This document shows, piece by piece, positions 9,101 through 17,334 of a stretch of DNA of 64,000 bases. The notes beneath the pieces are model-generated. The model had not been told where the DNA came from. It did no database searches and saw only the letters and a program-made list of their open reading frames with translations. Source of the stretch: Arthrobacter sp. MMS18-M83. GTDB lineage: Bacteria > Actinomycetota > Actinomycetes > Actinomycetales > Micrococcaceae. Location: the NCBI RefSeq assembly GCF_026683955.1, contig NZ_CP113343.1, forward strand, positions 1,054,001 to 1,118,000. The letters run 5' to 3'. How positions within the stretch are numbered: the stretch's first letter is position 1; the number at the start of each line of letters is the position of its first letter. The position numbers and the translations under genes were made by a program.

Positions 9101-9664
9101 CGCCGATCGACAAGTGTTAGCGTGCCAGGTGCACGACGGATTGTCGTCAATGCGTTGAAGACAAGCGGGTCCGCTAAGGACCCCACCGCAATCATCCACT
9201 CCCGGCTCCATCACTTCTTGTCCGAGATGCCCGTTGCCGCGCCTGATCCCCTATTTGAGGTCATCAACACCGCCCGGCCCGACCTTGCCAACACAATCAG
9301 CCAGGTACAGAAGCGAATACAACGCCGGGCCGACAAAGTCACCTTCGAAGCACTCATGCATGACTCCGGATGGAAACGAAACCTCCTAGAGGCTCTGCCG
9401 CCAAACACGGGCGCAGAGGACAAAAGCCGCGCGATTGGTGCAGTCGCCATCTACCGGGACAGATGGGGCATCGACGACTCACCGCTTCCGCTCGGACGTG
9501 TCCCGGCGGAGTACGAATGGGAGCGGAATTCTCAGATCGTGTGCGTTCAGCAACTCATCGAGGCCGCCGGAAGCAGGGCAGTCGCCAATCAGCAGCCCGG
9601 CATGTGGCTTGACGAGCCGCCCACCCGAGAGCCCAGCCCAATGAATGTCGGCTGGCAGCTTTAA
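6104..9664 (+). CDS. MobF-family relaxase-helicase (TraA/TrwC-like)
   Basis: An 1186-residue conjugative relaxase. The N-terminus MTMSIARLSAQSGLRYLF is the usual actinobacterial TraA start, so I place the start at ATG 6104 rather than earlier. A tyrosine pair (ATRYYMKAG, near residue 33) supplies the nicking residue, and LHTHLVIAN (near 190) supplies metal-binding histidines. The helicase half has Walker A GPAGTGKTTT (near 525), VVVDEASM, VGDPGQLDAID, TAHRSQGITVD and LYVSMTRGR. Such proteins nick oriT and unwind plasmid DNA during transfer. No coupling protein or type IV secretion genes are in the window, so the element is either mobilizable or extends to the left. Confidence 0.9.
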   Translation: MTMSIARLSAQSGLRYLFKTTMMDDVSPTPPDATRYYMKAGTPQGRWLGSGLNGISRARGDAVTETDAKAVFDSTIHPDTGAPLGRPHHQPAVAQNTEGQIATRRAVAGFDLTFSVPKSVSVLWALSPRALQDRILQTHHDAVDATLQWLEESVIHTRAGRNGVARIGTRGVISAAFDHWESRAGDPQLHTHLVIANRIRRITDGAWVTLDSRSLYKAAVAASEHYNGLLFDALHRHLGTDTDIRDPAATTRNPSPQLTGVDDGLIREFSKRSRLIEAETDRLVAEWTKALGTPPTATTTIKLRQQATLSTRKPKPETVTPLHELSAQWQARALAKGFEPRLVLANTVRRAHATPFRGCDFEESWLDAVGSLTRERVAAKRSTWNRWNLLAEAERVCAAIRCHTPEDRNALIDAVATAAETQSVPLNEYRYSVPADALPDLRLGQQSVFDFHGSRLYTDITTLASEETVMEARNDDGGPSIPATLAMEALASYKHQGKFGLHFDQRAAAAEILLSGSRLNAVVGPAGTGKTTTLGAVKAAWEAEFGPGSVVGLAPAAASAEVLGRELSMATENVAKWLYESVGAGAGHRAERFFAAEQGLGNSPAPSSRLAQEATRLAAEQDRWRFHPNQLVVVDEASMVSTLQLSALVHQARDAGAKVLLVGDPGQLDAIDAGGVLGWLDRQGKTARLSTIWRFEHGWEREASLKLRAGDFSAIATYNAHQRIRHGAYLDMVDKAYLNWQSDIRAGESSILIAADNDTVSMLNERAQAERVIQGLVDAEQAVLLGDGLRAGRGDTIIARRNDRTVADSNGDFIRNGTLLDVVRAGRRDGSLTAVRRDTGAIVTLHREYVESAVELGYATTAHRSQGITVDTGHTVVTQGRLTRELLYVSMTRGRSGNHAYVSENDPTDHEPLDPSLQPQWREILAEVLAAEGAERTAHEVRDAEESKADSLERLSAEYDYLAQIAAAEDLTKFLISYAPGTAEELQQSPSWGATVAAWRRSTSVSVPGARRIVVNALKTSGSAKDPTAIIHSRLHHFLSEMPVAAPDPLFEVINTARPDLANTISQVQKRIQRRADKVTFEALMHDSGWKRNLLEALPPNTGAEDKSRAIGAVAIYRDRWGIDDSPLPLGRVPAEYEWERNSQIVCVQQLIEAAGSRAVANQQPGMWLDEPPTREPSPMNVGWQL

Positions 9665-9708
9665 ACTGAGCTCGAGCAGGGCAATCGGGCGAGAAGGGAG
9701 CACTCGCA

Positions 9709-10890
9709 ATGTCTAGGCCACCGCTCCAAATCGGCACCTGGGGCAAGATCAGCCGAGATGTGGTATCGCCAGGGGTCTGGCGCGCAATGGCCAGATTCCG
9801 GGACTTCGACGGCGTCACGCGCAAAGTGGAGGCCCGGGCAGCGGCCACGTCGAAGAACGACAAAGGAGGAAAAGCCGAACGGCTGCTGATTGCGTCGCTC
9901 ACTGACCGCGCGATGCCCGCAGGCGAAAACATCACGTCGGACACGCGGATCTCCAAGCTCGGTCTGATTTGGTGGGCGGAATTTGAGGACGCTGATCGCG
10001 CCATCAACACGCGCACTCGTTACAGGGACATCTTGGACAACTACGTTTCTCCCGGAGTCGGGAGCTTGCGCATTCGCGAAGCAACAGTCTCCACTTTGGA
10101 TCGTTTCCTCAAGACCATGCGCATCAAGCATGGCAACGGAACGGCGAAGCAGTGCAAAACAGTGCTGTCTGGAATGCTCGGGCTCGCAGCGCGCCACGGC
10201 GCACTCGACGGGAACCCCTTGCGGGACGTGGCGACGATCCCGAAAAATCACAAGGAAGTCCGGGCGCTAACCGTGACAGAGGTTGGTGCATTGCGTGCGG
10301 GTCTCAGGCAATGGGAGGCCGACAAAAAGCAGGCCGGCCGATACCCGACCGTGGACATCCTAGACGTCATCGACATCATGCTCGCCACGGGCGCCCGCAT
10401 TGGTGAGGCCTTGGCCATACGGTGGAAGGACGTCGATCTGAAATCCGAGAAACCAACCGTCACGGTGAACGGAACGATTGTCTACGTGCCCAAGAAGGGG
10501 CTGACCATCCAGGACCACCCTAAGAGCGCCAATTCCCGGCAAAAGTACTTCCTACCGTCGTTCGCCGTGGAAATGCTCCTGAGACGGCAAATTGGGCAAC
10601 TGGCGGCCAACCCATGGGACGTCGTGTTCCCCTCGGCCGTCGGTTCGCTGCGCGATCCCAACAACTTCCGCCGGCAGTGGCGTTCTGCGAGTTTGGATCT
10701 TGGATTCCAATGGGTCACCCCGCACACCTTCAGAAAGACCGTTGGAACCTTGCTGGAGGCCTCGTCAGGCGTGGCTGTCGCTTCCGCCCAGCTTGGCCAC
10801 TCCAGCGAAAACGTGACCCGAAAGCACTACGTCCAGAAGACCCACGAGGCGCCGGATAACACCTCGCTGCTCGAGGCTTTCGGCAACTAG
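9709..10890 (+). CDS. int: phage-type tyrosine integrase
   Basis: A 393-residue integrase with an N-terminal arm-binding region, a SAM-like core-binding domain (about residues 85-180) and a catalytic domain. Active-site residues are seen in ATGARIGEAL (arginine), HTFRKTVG, LGHSSENVT and KHYVQK (tyrosine). It lies 45 bases after the relaxase gene. About 100 bases past its stop is the 3' end of a tRNA gene, the classic attachment site for this class. It therefore most likely integrates the relaxase-bearing element at that tRNA. Confidence 0.9.
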   Translation: MSRPPLQIGTWGKISRDVVSPGVWRAMARFRDFDGVTRKVEARAAATSKNDKGGKAERLLIASLTDRAMPAGENITSDTRISKLGLIWWAEFEDADRAINTRTRYRDILDNYVSPGVGSLRIREATVSTLDRFLKTMRIKHGNGTAKQCKTVLSGMLGLAARHGALDGNPLRDVATIPKNHKEVRALTVTEVGALRAGLRQWEADKKQAGRYPTVDILDVIDIMLATGARIGEALAIRWKDVDLKSEKPTVTVNGTIVYVPKKGLTIQDHPKSANSRQKYFLPSFAVEMLLRRQIGQLAANPWDVVFPSAVGSLRDPNNFRRQWRSASLDLGFQWVTPHTFRKTVGTLLEASSGVAVASAQLGHSSENVTRKHYVQKTHEAPDNTSLLEAFGN

Positions 10891-10948
10891 CTCAAAACGT
10901 TTCCGGTGGGTTTCCGGTGGATCGCTACCTCAGAAGGCAAAAACGAGA

Positions 10949-10988
10949 GTGCCCCTTCCCGGCGTTTCCGCAGGTCAGGGGCACTTTT
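10949..10988 (+). terminator. rho-independent terminator of int
   Basis: The stem GTGCCCCT (10949-10956) pairs with AGGGGCAC (10977-10984) and is followed by TTTT. It ends the integrase transcript just before the oppositely oriented tRNA. Confidence 0.8.
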
Positions 10989-10992
10989 CGGG

Positions 10993-11066
10993 TAGGGCTA
11001 CTCGGACTTGAACCGAGGACCTTAGGATTATGAGTCCCGCGCTCTAACCAGCTGAGCTATAGCCCC
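10993..11066 (-). tRNA. tRNA with CAU anticodon (Met, or Ile2)
   Basis: The 74-nt minus-strand cloverleaf has acceptor GGGGCTA/TAGCCCT with a G-U terminal pair, D-arm GCTCAGCTGGTTAGAGC, anticodon loop CTCATAA and T-arm GGTTCAAGTCC; CCA is not encoded. The CAU anticodon leaves elongator Met and lysidine-modified Ile2 both possible. Its 3' end faces the integrase gene, so it is the probable attB. Confidence 0.9.
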
Positions 11067-11171
11067 GAGTCGGCCAGGCGGCCGCTTTGTCAGCGTCCTT
11101 CCCGGCCAAAACACTCTAGCAAAACAATTCGGCTCCCGATGCCAACCGGGACCCAAGCCGGAGCCGGATGA

Positions 11172-12368
11172 CTAGACGACTTTGTCCTCATAGGACGCGC
11201 CGCGATACAGGTCTTCGAAAGTCTGCAACGTGCCCTGGATGCTGTGGGGCTCCACCATTGCGCGGCTGGCGTTGCCCATGGCTTCGAGCTCCTCGGCCGG
11301 CAAACGCAGGAGCTCGGTGATCCGGGCTGCCAGCTCGTTGCTGTCGCCCGGCGTAAACAGGTGCCCGTTCTCGCCTTCGCGTACCAGATGTGGCAGCGCC
11401 ATCGCGTTGGCAAGGAGTACCGGAGTCGACGCCGACATCGCCTCAAGGGTCACGAGGGACTGCAGTTCGGCAGTTCCGGGCATGCAGAACAGGTCGGCGC
11501 GAATGTACGCCTTCCTGAGGTCCTCATCGCTCGCCAAGCCCAGGAAGTTGACCCGCTCCCCCAAGCCAAGCCGCTTGGCTTGGGCCTCCAGTGCTGAGCG
11601 GACCTCGCCGCCGCCCACGACCTCGAGGTGCACATTGAGTTCGGCGGGCGTCTTGGAAATGGCGTCGATCAGCACGTCCACGTGCTTTTCTTCTGCAAGG
11701 CGGCCTACGAAGAGAACGGTGGGGCTGGCATGCGGCTCGATTTCTTCGCCCGGCTTCAACTCGTAGGCAGCGGCGTCGATTCCGTTGGAGAGCGGGAGGA
11801 CCTTGCGAAGGAACGCGTGCTGGTGCATTGCCTTGGCTGCAAGCGGGGTGGGCGTGGTGACGACGTCGGCCTGACCCATGACCTTGCCCATGTCCTTCCA
11901 CGAGACACGCCCGATGATGTCCTTGAACCACTGTGGGAACGGGAGGAACGGGTTCAGGTTTTCCGGCATGAAGTGGTTGGTGGCTATGATTCGGATGCCG
12001 CGCTTCTTTGCCTCGTAGAGAACGTGCTCACCGATCATGTAGTGGCTCTGGATGTGCACGACGTCGGGCTGCACCCTGTCGAAGAGCAGCGCAATGTCCT
12101 TCTTGATTTCCCATGGGTAGGAGATGCGGAAGTACTCGTGCGTAAAGACCCCGTGGGACTTCAAACGGTGCACCGTGCCTTCATCCCCGAACTCGGTGAA
12201 GCTCTTGCCGTTGTCCGCCCGGCAGGCCAGCACGTGTACGTCGTGTCCCCGCGCCTTCATGCCTTTGGCAAGCCTGTACCCGAACTGAGCAGCACCGTTG
12301 ACCTGCGGGCGGTAGGTGTCCGCCGCAATCAGGATGGTGAGGGGTTTGTTGGTTTCGGGAATGGTCAC
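11172..12368 (-). CDS. GT4-family glycosyltransferase
   Basis: A 398-residue GT-B fold enzyme. The N-terminal domain begins ILIAADTYRPQVNGAAQFGYR, as in the diacylglycerol/mannosyl GT4 group, and has HIQSHYMIGEHV. The C-terminal donor domain has VLFVGRLAEEKHVDVLIDA, VVGGGEVR and the E-x7-E-like stretch PGTAELQSLVTLEAMSAS. It likely transfers a hexose from a nucleotide sugar to a lipid or polyprenol acceptor at the inner membrane face. The membrane-lipid gene at 13384 is close by and on the same strand, which supports a glycolipid role, but the acceptor is inferred. Confidence 0.8.
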   Translation of the reverse strand: MTIPETNKPLTILIAADTYRPQVNGAAQFGYRLAKGMKARGHDVHVLACRADNGKSFTEFGDEGTVHRLKSHGVFTHEYFRISYPWEIKKDIALLFDRVQPDVVHIQSHYMIGEHVLYEAKKRGIRIIATNHFMPENLNPFLPFPQWFKDIIGRVSWKDMGKVMGQADVVTTPTPLAAKAMHQHAFLRKVLPLSNGIDAAAYELKPGEEIEPHASPTVLFVGRLAEEKHVDVLIDAISKTPAELNVHLEVVGGGEVRSALEAQAKRLGLGERVNFLGLASDEDLRKAYIRADLFCMPGTAELQSLVTLEAMSASTPVLLANAMALPHLVREGENGHLFTPGDSNELAARITELLRLPAEELEAMGNASRAMVEPHSIQGTLQTFEDLYRGASYEDKVV

Positions 12369-12478
12369 GTGGAGAACTCCTGATTGTCACGGTGCGAACA
12401 TCGCAAGGCGTCTGGCCTTACGATGTCTTCGCCGGTTGCCTGCCGCGGGTGTGCGGGGCACGGTTGTCGAGCGTTGCC

Positions 12479-13384
12479 CTAGGCCTTCCGGCTTGCTGCC
12501 GCCTTCGCGTCACGTTTCCGCTTGGTGACCTCGGGATGGTGCCGGCTCAGGGCAATAACCCCCACGATAGCAAGGGATGCGGCCACAGCCATGCCGATTG
12601 CGAGCACGGCGTGGACATCGGGACGAAGCTCACCCAAAATGGTGATCCCGATGGCGATCCCGACAATGGGGTCGACCACCGTCAGGCCTGCGATCACCAG
12701 ATCGGGCGGCCCACCAGAGTAGGCACTTTGCACGAACCAGGAACCGAGCCCGCCGGCGGCGGCGATGGCCACCACGGTGTACCACTGCACGTTAAGCAAA
12801 GAGTGCCCGTTCGGATCCAGCAGGTGTCTGCCGATGATGCGCGTCAGCACCGCGACGAATCCGAACAACACCCCGGCACCCAGGATGTACACAAAGGCGC
12901 TCAACCGGTGCCGGAACATGACAGCCAAAGTTCCAAACAGCCCGACGGCGAGGGTCAACAGGAGCACGATGGTTATTTCGTCCTCGCCGCTGACGTGATG
13001 GTTCTCCTGGGTGGCGTAGACGGCCAGCAGGACGAAGAGCGCCGAGCCCGTCACACAAGCCGAGATCGCCACGACGGTACCGCGATTGATGCTGAGGCCC
13101 TGGTCCTTGGCGTTGACCACCGTGGTGATCACCAAAGCGATGGCACCAATCGGCTGAACCACGGTCAGGGGAGCTGACACCAAGGCGATGGCGTTCATGC
13201 CCATGCCCATGGCAAGCAACAGCAGGCCCAACACCCATCGTGGATTCCTGAGAAGTCTCAAGAATCCTTTGGAACTCAAAGCGAGTCCACCGGTATCGGC
13301 TTTGACCGCGCTGCCCTGGCGCTGGGCACCGATGGCAAGGCAGAAGGCGCCAAGCACCGCAAGAAGGACCGCAAACCAGACCAT
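12479..13384 (-). CDS. DMT-superfamily (NIPA/EamA-like) membrane transporter
   Basis: A 301-residue protein with about nine or ten membrane segments, starting MVWFAVLLAVLGAFCLAIGAQRQ and ending in a basic cytoplasmic tail. The fold order resembles NIPA-type members of the drug/metabolite transporter superfamily. The start ATG overlaps the stop of the upstream phosphatidyltransferase gene by one base (TGATG), showing translational coupling. No substrate can be assigned. Confidence 0.75.
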   Translation of the reverse strand: MVWFAVLLAVLGAFCLAIGAQRQGSAVKADTGGLALSSKGFLRLLRNPRWVLGLLLLAMGMGMNAIALVSAPLTVVQPIGAIALVITTVVNAKDQGLSINRGTVVAISACVTGSALFVLLAVYATQENHHVSGEDEITIVLLLTLAVGLFGTLAVMFRHRLSAFVYILGAGVLFGFVAVLTRIIGRHLLDPNGHSLLNVQWYTVVAIAAAGGLGSWFVQSAYSGGPPDLVIAGLTVVDPIVGIAIGITILGELRPDVHAVLAIGMAVAASLAIVGVIALSRHHPEVTKRKRDAKAAASRKA

Positions 13385-14007
13385 CAGCTACGACCGCCGT
13401 CGTTGGCTTTGAGCTCTTTGCCCTTGCGGAGGATCGCCCAGAAATAGTTGTACGCAGCCACCCAATGGCCCACAAGGCCCAAACCCAGGCAGATCCAAGC
13501 GATGACGAAGTAGACGCCGGTGAAAGGAATCGCGAGTTTGGAGAGGACCAGAAGCGGCGTGCCCAGGAGCAGGAACGCCGTCCGGATCTTGCCGATCCGG
13601 CTTACCGGGAGGTCGGGGTGACTGTGGAAATAGAACAACGAGGCGGTGGCGAGTACGACGTCGGGCACCACAAGGGCGGCCAGGTACCACCAGTCCACTA
13701 CCCCAGCGATGACAAGCGTGACAGCGACAGTGATGAGTGCCAGGCGGTCCGCTACCGGATCGAGGATGCGGCCCAGCTTGGAAGTCTGGTTGAAGCGCCG
13801 GGCGACGTAACCATCCACCCAGTCGGTGCCGCCCATGATGGCAAGAACCAACACGGCGAAACCGTATTCCCTCTGCCACAGCACCAGCCACACAAACAGC
13901 GGAACGCCCATGAAGCGCAGGACCGTCAGGAAATTGGGAACGGTGAAGATGAGATCATGGTCGATCTGCGGCTGCCCCGGGCGGGCGCCTGCACCGATGA
14001 ACTTCAT
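13384..14007 (-). CDS. pgsA: CDP-alcohol phosphatidyltransferase (PgsA-like)
   Basis: A 207-residue membrane enzyme. The CDP-alcohol phosphatidyltransferase signature D-x2-D-G-x2-A-R-x8-G-x3-D-x3-D is complete in TDWVDGYVARRFNQT followed by GRILDPVADRLA (about residues 60-90). Five to six membrane segments surround it. Enzymes of this family condense CDP-diacylglycerol with glycerol-3-phosphate or another alcohol; phosphatidylglycerolphosphate synthase is the most likely assignment, a cardiolipin synthase the alternative. The start ATG 14007 follows GGAAAGGGG about 5 bases upstream. Confidence 0.8.
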   Translation of the reverse strand: MKFIGAGARPGQPQIDHDLIFTVPNFLTVLRFMGVPLFVWLVLWQREYGFAVLVLAIMGGTDWVDGYVARRFNQTSKLGRILDPVADRLALITVAVTLVIAGVVDWWYLAALVVPDVVLATASLFYFHSHPDLPVSRIGKIRTAFLLLGTPLLVLSKLAIPFTGVYFVIAWICLGLGLVGHWVAAYNYFWAILRKGKELKANDGGRS

Positions 14008-14056
14008 CGTCCCCCTTTCCTTGGTCCGCGGCTGATGTGGTTGCTTGCCGTCCCGA

Positions 14057-14904
14057 TTACTTCTTGAACAGTTTCCGTAGTCCCACTGCAGCCACCGTGG
14101 CGGACGCGGCAAAGAGCAGTAGCTCCTTCCAGCGTGCTGCGAGCTGCTCCGGCAGCCCCGCCGGAACCTTCTCAGCGAGATCTGCAAGCTTGTCGGCCGC
14201 AAACTTGCGTCCGTCGTCGACCTTGTGACCGGCAACGTCCAGGAGGACCTTCCCTTGGGTCTTGACATCGAGCTCGACGCCGAGCTGATCGCGAACGTCC
14301 GCGAGGTGTTCGCGGCGCTGCTCAAGACGGCGGAGCAGTTCGGCCTCGCTCGGGGCGGGGGCAGCTCGGCCTTGTGTGCCTCTTCCTTGGCGGCCTTCTC
14401 GGCCTTGGCCTTCTCGGCTGCAGCCGCTTTCGCTGCTTCCGCAGCCTTATAGGCCTCCGACGACGGGTCCAGGATGCTGGCGTCGAAGGACGTCCCTTCT
14501 TTGATGATGCCGAGATCGTGCTTGATACCGCGGATGGTCTTCTCAGGCGCAAGAGGCATGGCCCTCTTGAAGGCGAGGAATGCCACGAGGCCTCCAACAA
14601 GAATGATCAGGAGGAACACTGCAGCAACCACAAGCGCAGCCAGCCACGCCGGCATAACCGTGGCCAAGCCGAGGATGGCTGCAACCACCAAGGCGATGAC
14701 GAGCAAAGAGAGGAAGATCAGGGCGACGCCGACGAATGCACCGGCAACCCCCAGATGCTTGCCTTTGCCCTTGAGCTCAAGCTTGGCCATGCTGATTTCG
14801 TCATTGAGTTGCCGCGGCGCAAGCCGGGCGGCAAGTTTGAGGGTGTTCGGCAATGCCGAAATGCCCGGGCGTTGGCTAGCCCGGCCGCTGTGACGTCCAC
14901 TCAT
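14057..14904 (-). pseudogene. holin-III/DUF3618-type membrane protein, frameshifted
   Basis: The N-terminal part (MSGRHSGRASQRPG..., about 190 residues) has two membrane helices of the phage-holin III superfamily plus an Ala/Lys/Glu-rich linker. The frame is then lost at a C5 run near 14354-14362. Adding one C restores KAELPPAPSEAELLRRLEQ, and the sequence continues as a DUF3618-like tail to LRKLFKK and TAA at 14057. The original frame instead runs by chance into pgsA. The restored protein would be about 282 residues. A one-base loss in a homopolymer may be a true mutation or a sequencing error. Families of this type sit at the cell envelope; function unknown. Confidence 0.7.
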
Positions 14905-15086
14905 TGGTTCCGCCTCACTGCTTCCTACTTGCTCCTACCCGGCACTGGCACGGGGCGAAACAACCGCCCACGCGCACCTGTCCACAAAACTACCATTCAG
15001 CTTCAGCCTCAACTTCCGGGACAGACCTGCGGCGCGCCCCCGCCATCCCTGATAAATATGATCTGTCGCACATAGGATTGATAATC

Positions 15087-16310
15087 GTGAACACTCCCCC
15101 TGTACCGGGCGATTCCCTCAGCCGACGCGAAAAACTCCTCTACATCCTGCTACTTGGCGCGTTGACCGCCCTGGGTCCATTTACGGTAGACCTCTATCTA
15201 CCGGCATTCCCCGCACTGGAACACCACTTCGACGTGTCGGCGGCTGCGATCCAACTCACACTGACCGGTACAACGGTGGGCTTCGCCGTCGGACAGTTGG
15301 TGGTGGGGCCGTTCAGCGACAAATTCGGACGGCGGATGCCGTTGATCCTAGCAACGGCCCTGCACATCGGCTCCTCCCTCGGCGCCGCACTGTCCACGGA
15401 CATCAACACACTCGCACTGTTCCGCGTCCTCATGGGCGTCGGAGCAGCCGGCGGCGGCGTGGTGGCCATGGCCATGGTCCGGGACCTCTTCGCGGGCTAC
15501 GCCATGGTGCGGATGTTCTCCCGGATGTCACTGGTCAATGGCCTCGCACCGATCCTGGCCCCGATCATCGGCTCCCAACTGCTGCTGGTGATGCCATGGC
15601 CCGGCATCTTCTACTTCCTGGCGAGCTACGGAATCCTTGTGTTCATTGCCGCGGTGTTCCTTATCCGGGAAACGTATCCTGCCGAACTTCGCCGGCAGAC
15701 CACATCGACGGCGGGCCAGCGCTACAAAGCCGTTTTCGCCGACCGGATTTTCGTCGGGATGCTGCTGGTGGGCGGGTTCAACTTCGGCGGGCTGTTCGCG
15801 TACCTCTCGGCATCGACTTTCCTGTTCCAGCAGGTCTACGACTTCTCCCCACAGCAATACGGCCTGTTGTTCGGCATCAACTCCCTTGGCATCGTCGCCG
15901 GCGTCCAGATCAGCTCCAGGGTCATCAAACGCGTGGCACCCCAATGGATCTTGGCGTTCGCCACAGCCTGGATGCTGCTGATGGCGATGCTGATTGTGGT
16001 GTTCGATCTCCTGCACTTCGGACTGTGGGGAGTCATGGTCCCGTTGTGGTTCTACATCCTTGCCACCGGGTTCATGTTCCCGTGCGTCCAGGTAATTGCC
16101 CTGGCCAACCACGGCGCACAGGCGGGAACCGCGGCCTCCCTGCTGGGTGCGTCGAACTTCCTGATGGCCGGTATCATTCCGCCGGTGGTGGGCTGGTTGG
16201 GCGTTGGCTCGGCCGTGCCAATGGGAGCCGTCCAGGCGGCGTGCCTCGCATGCTCCGTTGCGGCCCTCTGGCTCATCGTGCGGCCCCGCACCGTCCCTTC
16301 CATCCACTGA
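15087..16310 (+). CDS. Bcr/CflA-type MFS multidrug exporter
   Basis: A 407-residue major facilitator with 12 hydrophobic segments. Helix 1 reads LGALTALGPFTVDLYLPAFP, the hallmark of the Bcr/CflA drug:proton antiporters, and loop 2-3 carries the MFS motif GPFSDKFGRRMPL. Start GTG 15087 is chosen because the family begins just before this helix and the upstream residues lack hydrophobic or conserved character. It is divergent from the holin-family gene. The drug is unknown. Confidence 0.85.
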   Translation: MNTPPVPGDSLSRREKLLYILLLGALTALGPFTVDLYLPAFPALEHHFDVSAAAIQLTLTGTTVGFAVGQLVVGPFSDKFGRRMPLILATALHIGSSLGAALSTDINTLALFRVLMGVGAAGGGVVAMAMVRDLFAGYAMVRMFSRMSLVNGLAPILAPIIGSQLLLVMPWPGIFYFLASYGILVFIAAVFLIRETYPAELRRQTTSTAGQRYKAVFADRIFVGMLLVGGFNFGGLFAYLSASTFLFQQVYDFSPQQYGLLFGINSLGIVAGVQISSRVIKRVAPQWILAFATAWMLLMAMLIVVFDLLHFGLWGVMVPLWFYILATGFMFPCVQVIALANHGAQAGTAASLLGASNFLMAGIIPPVVGWLGVGSAVPMGAVQAACLACSVAALWLIVRPRTVPSIH

Positions 16311-16374
16311 TGCGCGAGTCGATCCGCTGATCCACAAAGACCGCACCTCCCTCGCGGGCAAGTAGGCTCGATTC

Positions 16375-16554
16375 ATGACGCGCAAACCACACCGCAACGG
16401 CCGGGGCCTCTTCCTCGGGGCGGTGCTGGGCGCCGTCGTCGGCTTCTTGCTGGGCCGCGGCGCCGGCAACCCCGTGTTCGGAGCCCTGCTGGGCGCCGTC
16501 GTCGGCTCTGCGATTCTTTACCGGATCAATCCCGGGCCCTGGAAGCGAGACTAA
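16375..16554 (+). CDS. 59-residue glycine-zipper membrane protein
   Basis: A short gene with ATG 16375 and TAA at 16552-16554. The basic N-terminus MTRKPHRNGR is followed by two nearly identical hydrophobic segments, GAVLGAVVGFLLG and GALLGAVVGSAILY, joined by a short GAGNP loop; the end is basic. The small-residue spacing suggests tight helix packing. It lies 64 bases after the exporter stop in the same direction. There is no homology I can name. Confidence 0.55.
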   Translation: MTRKPHRNGRGLFLGAVLGAVVGFLLGRGAGNPVFGALLGAVVGSAILYRINPGPWKRD

Positions 16555-16613
16555 GCGGGCCGCTGGGTGGGTCGAGACTGTTGCAGGGCATGGCCCGGCG
16601 ATAAAGTTGAGAT

Positions 16614-17021
16614 GTGCCCCGTTGGCAGGAACTGCAACCTATTCCAGCCCCATGGCAGCGCAGGGATGACGGCATCCTGCCGCTGTGGTGGGATCGCCTG
16701 TGCACCGTAACCAGCCCCCAGTCTGCAGCCCTCTACGCGGCCGGACTCTTCACGGAAGACCGGCGACGCCCGATCGCCCAATGGTTCAATCCAACCAATG
16801 GCGCGGCCTTGCTTGTGGCTCCGGAAACCTCACCCGAATGGCCGGTCCAACGCTTCGGAATCTTCTACGCACCCCCTGGCGGCGGATTCACGCGCGTTCA
16901 CTCCGCTGCCCACGAATGGCATCCGAGGGAACCGAGGACGCCACCCACCGAGGATGACGCCTTCCAGTCCGCCGTGGCCGAAGCGGCCAGATTCTTGCAA
17001 GTGGAGATGGATTTCGTCTGA
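16614..17021 (+). CDS. conserved hypothetical protein
   Basis: A 135-residue soluble protein starting with GTG 16614. It is rich in Trp and Pro (PRWQELQPIPAPWQRRDDG), has no signal peptide or membrane span and shows no motif I recognise. Codon use and composition match the neighbours, and the same-strand position after two real genes supports it being expressed. Confidence 0.55.
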   Translation: MPRWQELQPIPAPWQRRDDGILPLWWDRLCTVTSPQSAALYAAGLFTEDRRRPIAQWFNPTNGAALLVAPETSPEWPVQRFGIFYAPPGGGFTRVHSAAHEWHPREPRTPPTEDDAFQSAVAEAARFLQVEMDFV

Positions 17022-17053
17022 ATGGTCGCGCGAAATCCGAACATATTGAAGCG

Positions 17054-17095
17054 AAAAAATTAGGCCCCACACCGATCAATACCGGTGCGGGGCCT
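17054..17095 (-). terminator. terminator of the first tRNA-Asn
   Basis: A 13-bp stem (17062-17074 with 17083-17095, one wobble) is followed on the minus strand by a T-rich tail (the A-run 17054-17059 on the plus strand). It lies six bases past the tRNA 3' end. Confidence 0.8.
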
Positions 17096-17100
17096 TCGCG

Positions 17101-17173
17101 CTCCTCCGACTGGACTTGAACCAGTAACCCTTCGATTAACAGTCGAATGCTCTGCCAATTGAGCTACGGAGGA
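17101..17173 (-). tRNA. tRNA-Asn (GUU), copy 1
   Basis: The 73-nt minus-strand cloverleaf has acceptor TCCTCCG/CGGAGGA, discriminator G and anticodon loop CTGTTAA with GTT. It is identical to the copy at 20546, including flanks: 17098-17181 equals 20543-20626. Confidence 0.95.
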
Positions 17174-17334
17174 ATGAAGCGGTTATGACTTTAGCAAAGG
17201 TTTTGCCGCAAGTGAAATCGACGCAGGATCACCGCGGAAAGCGAGCAAGATACCCCTCCGGGGTATCGCCCGCGCCTCAGACGTGGCGTCCCTCCGGAGG
17301 TAGGATGGTCCGGCTCCTACGATTGGAAGGAAAC

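Noticed and set aside
13384-14904. A single 506-residue minus-strand protein joining a holin-like N-terminus to a phosphatidyltransferase
   Set aside because: The middle third has no coding character and the true downstream frame of the holin-family gene is recovered by one added base; the fusion is a by-product of the frameshift.
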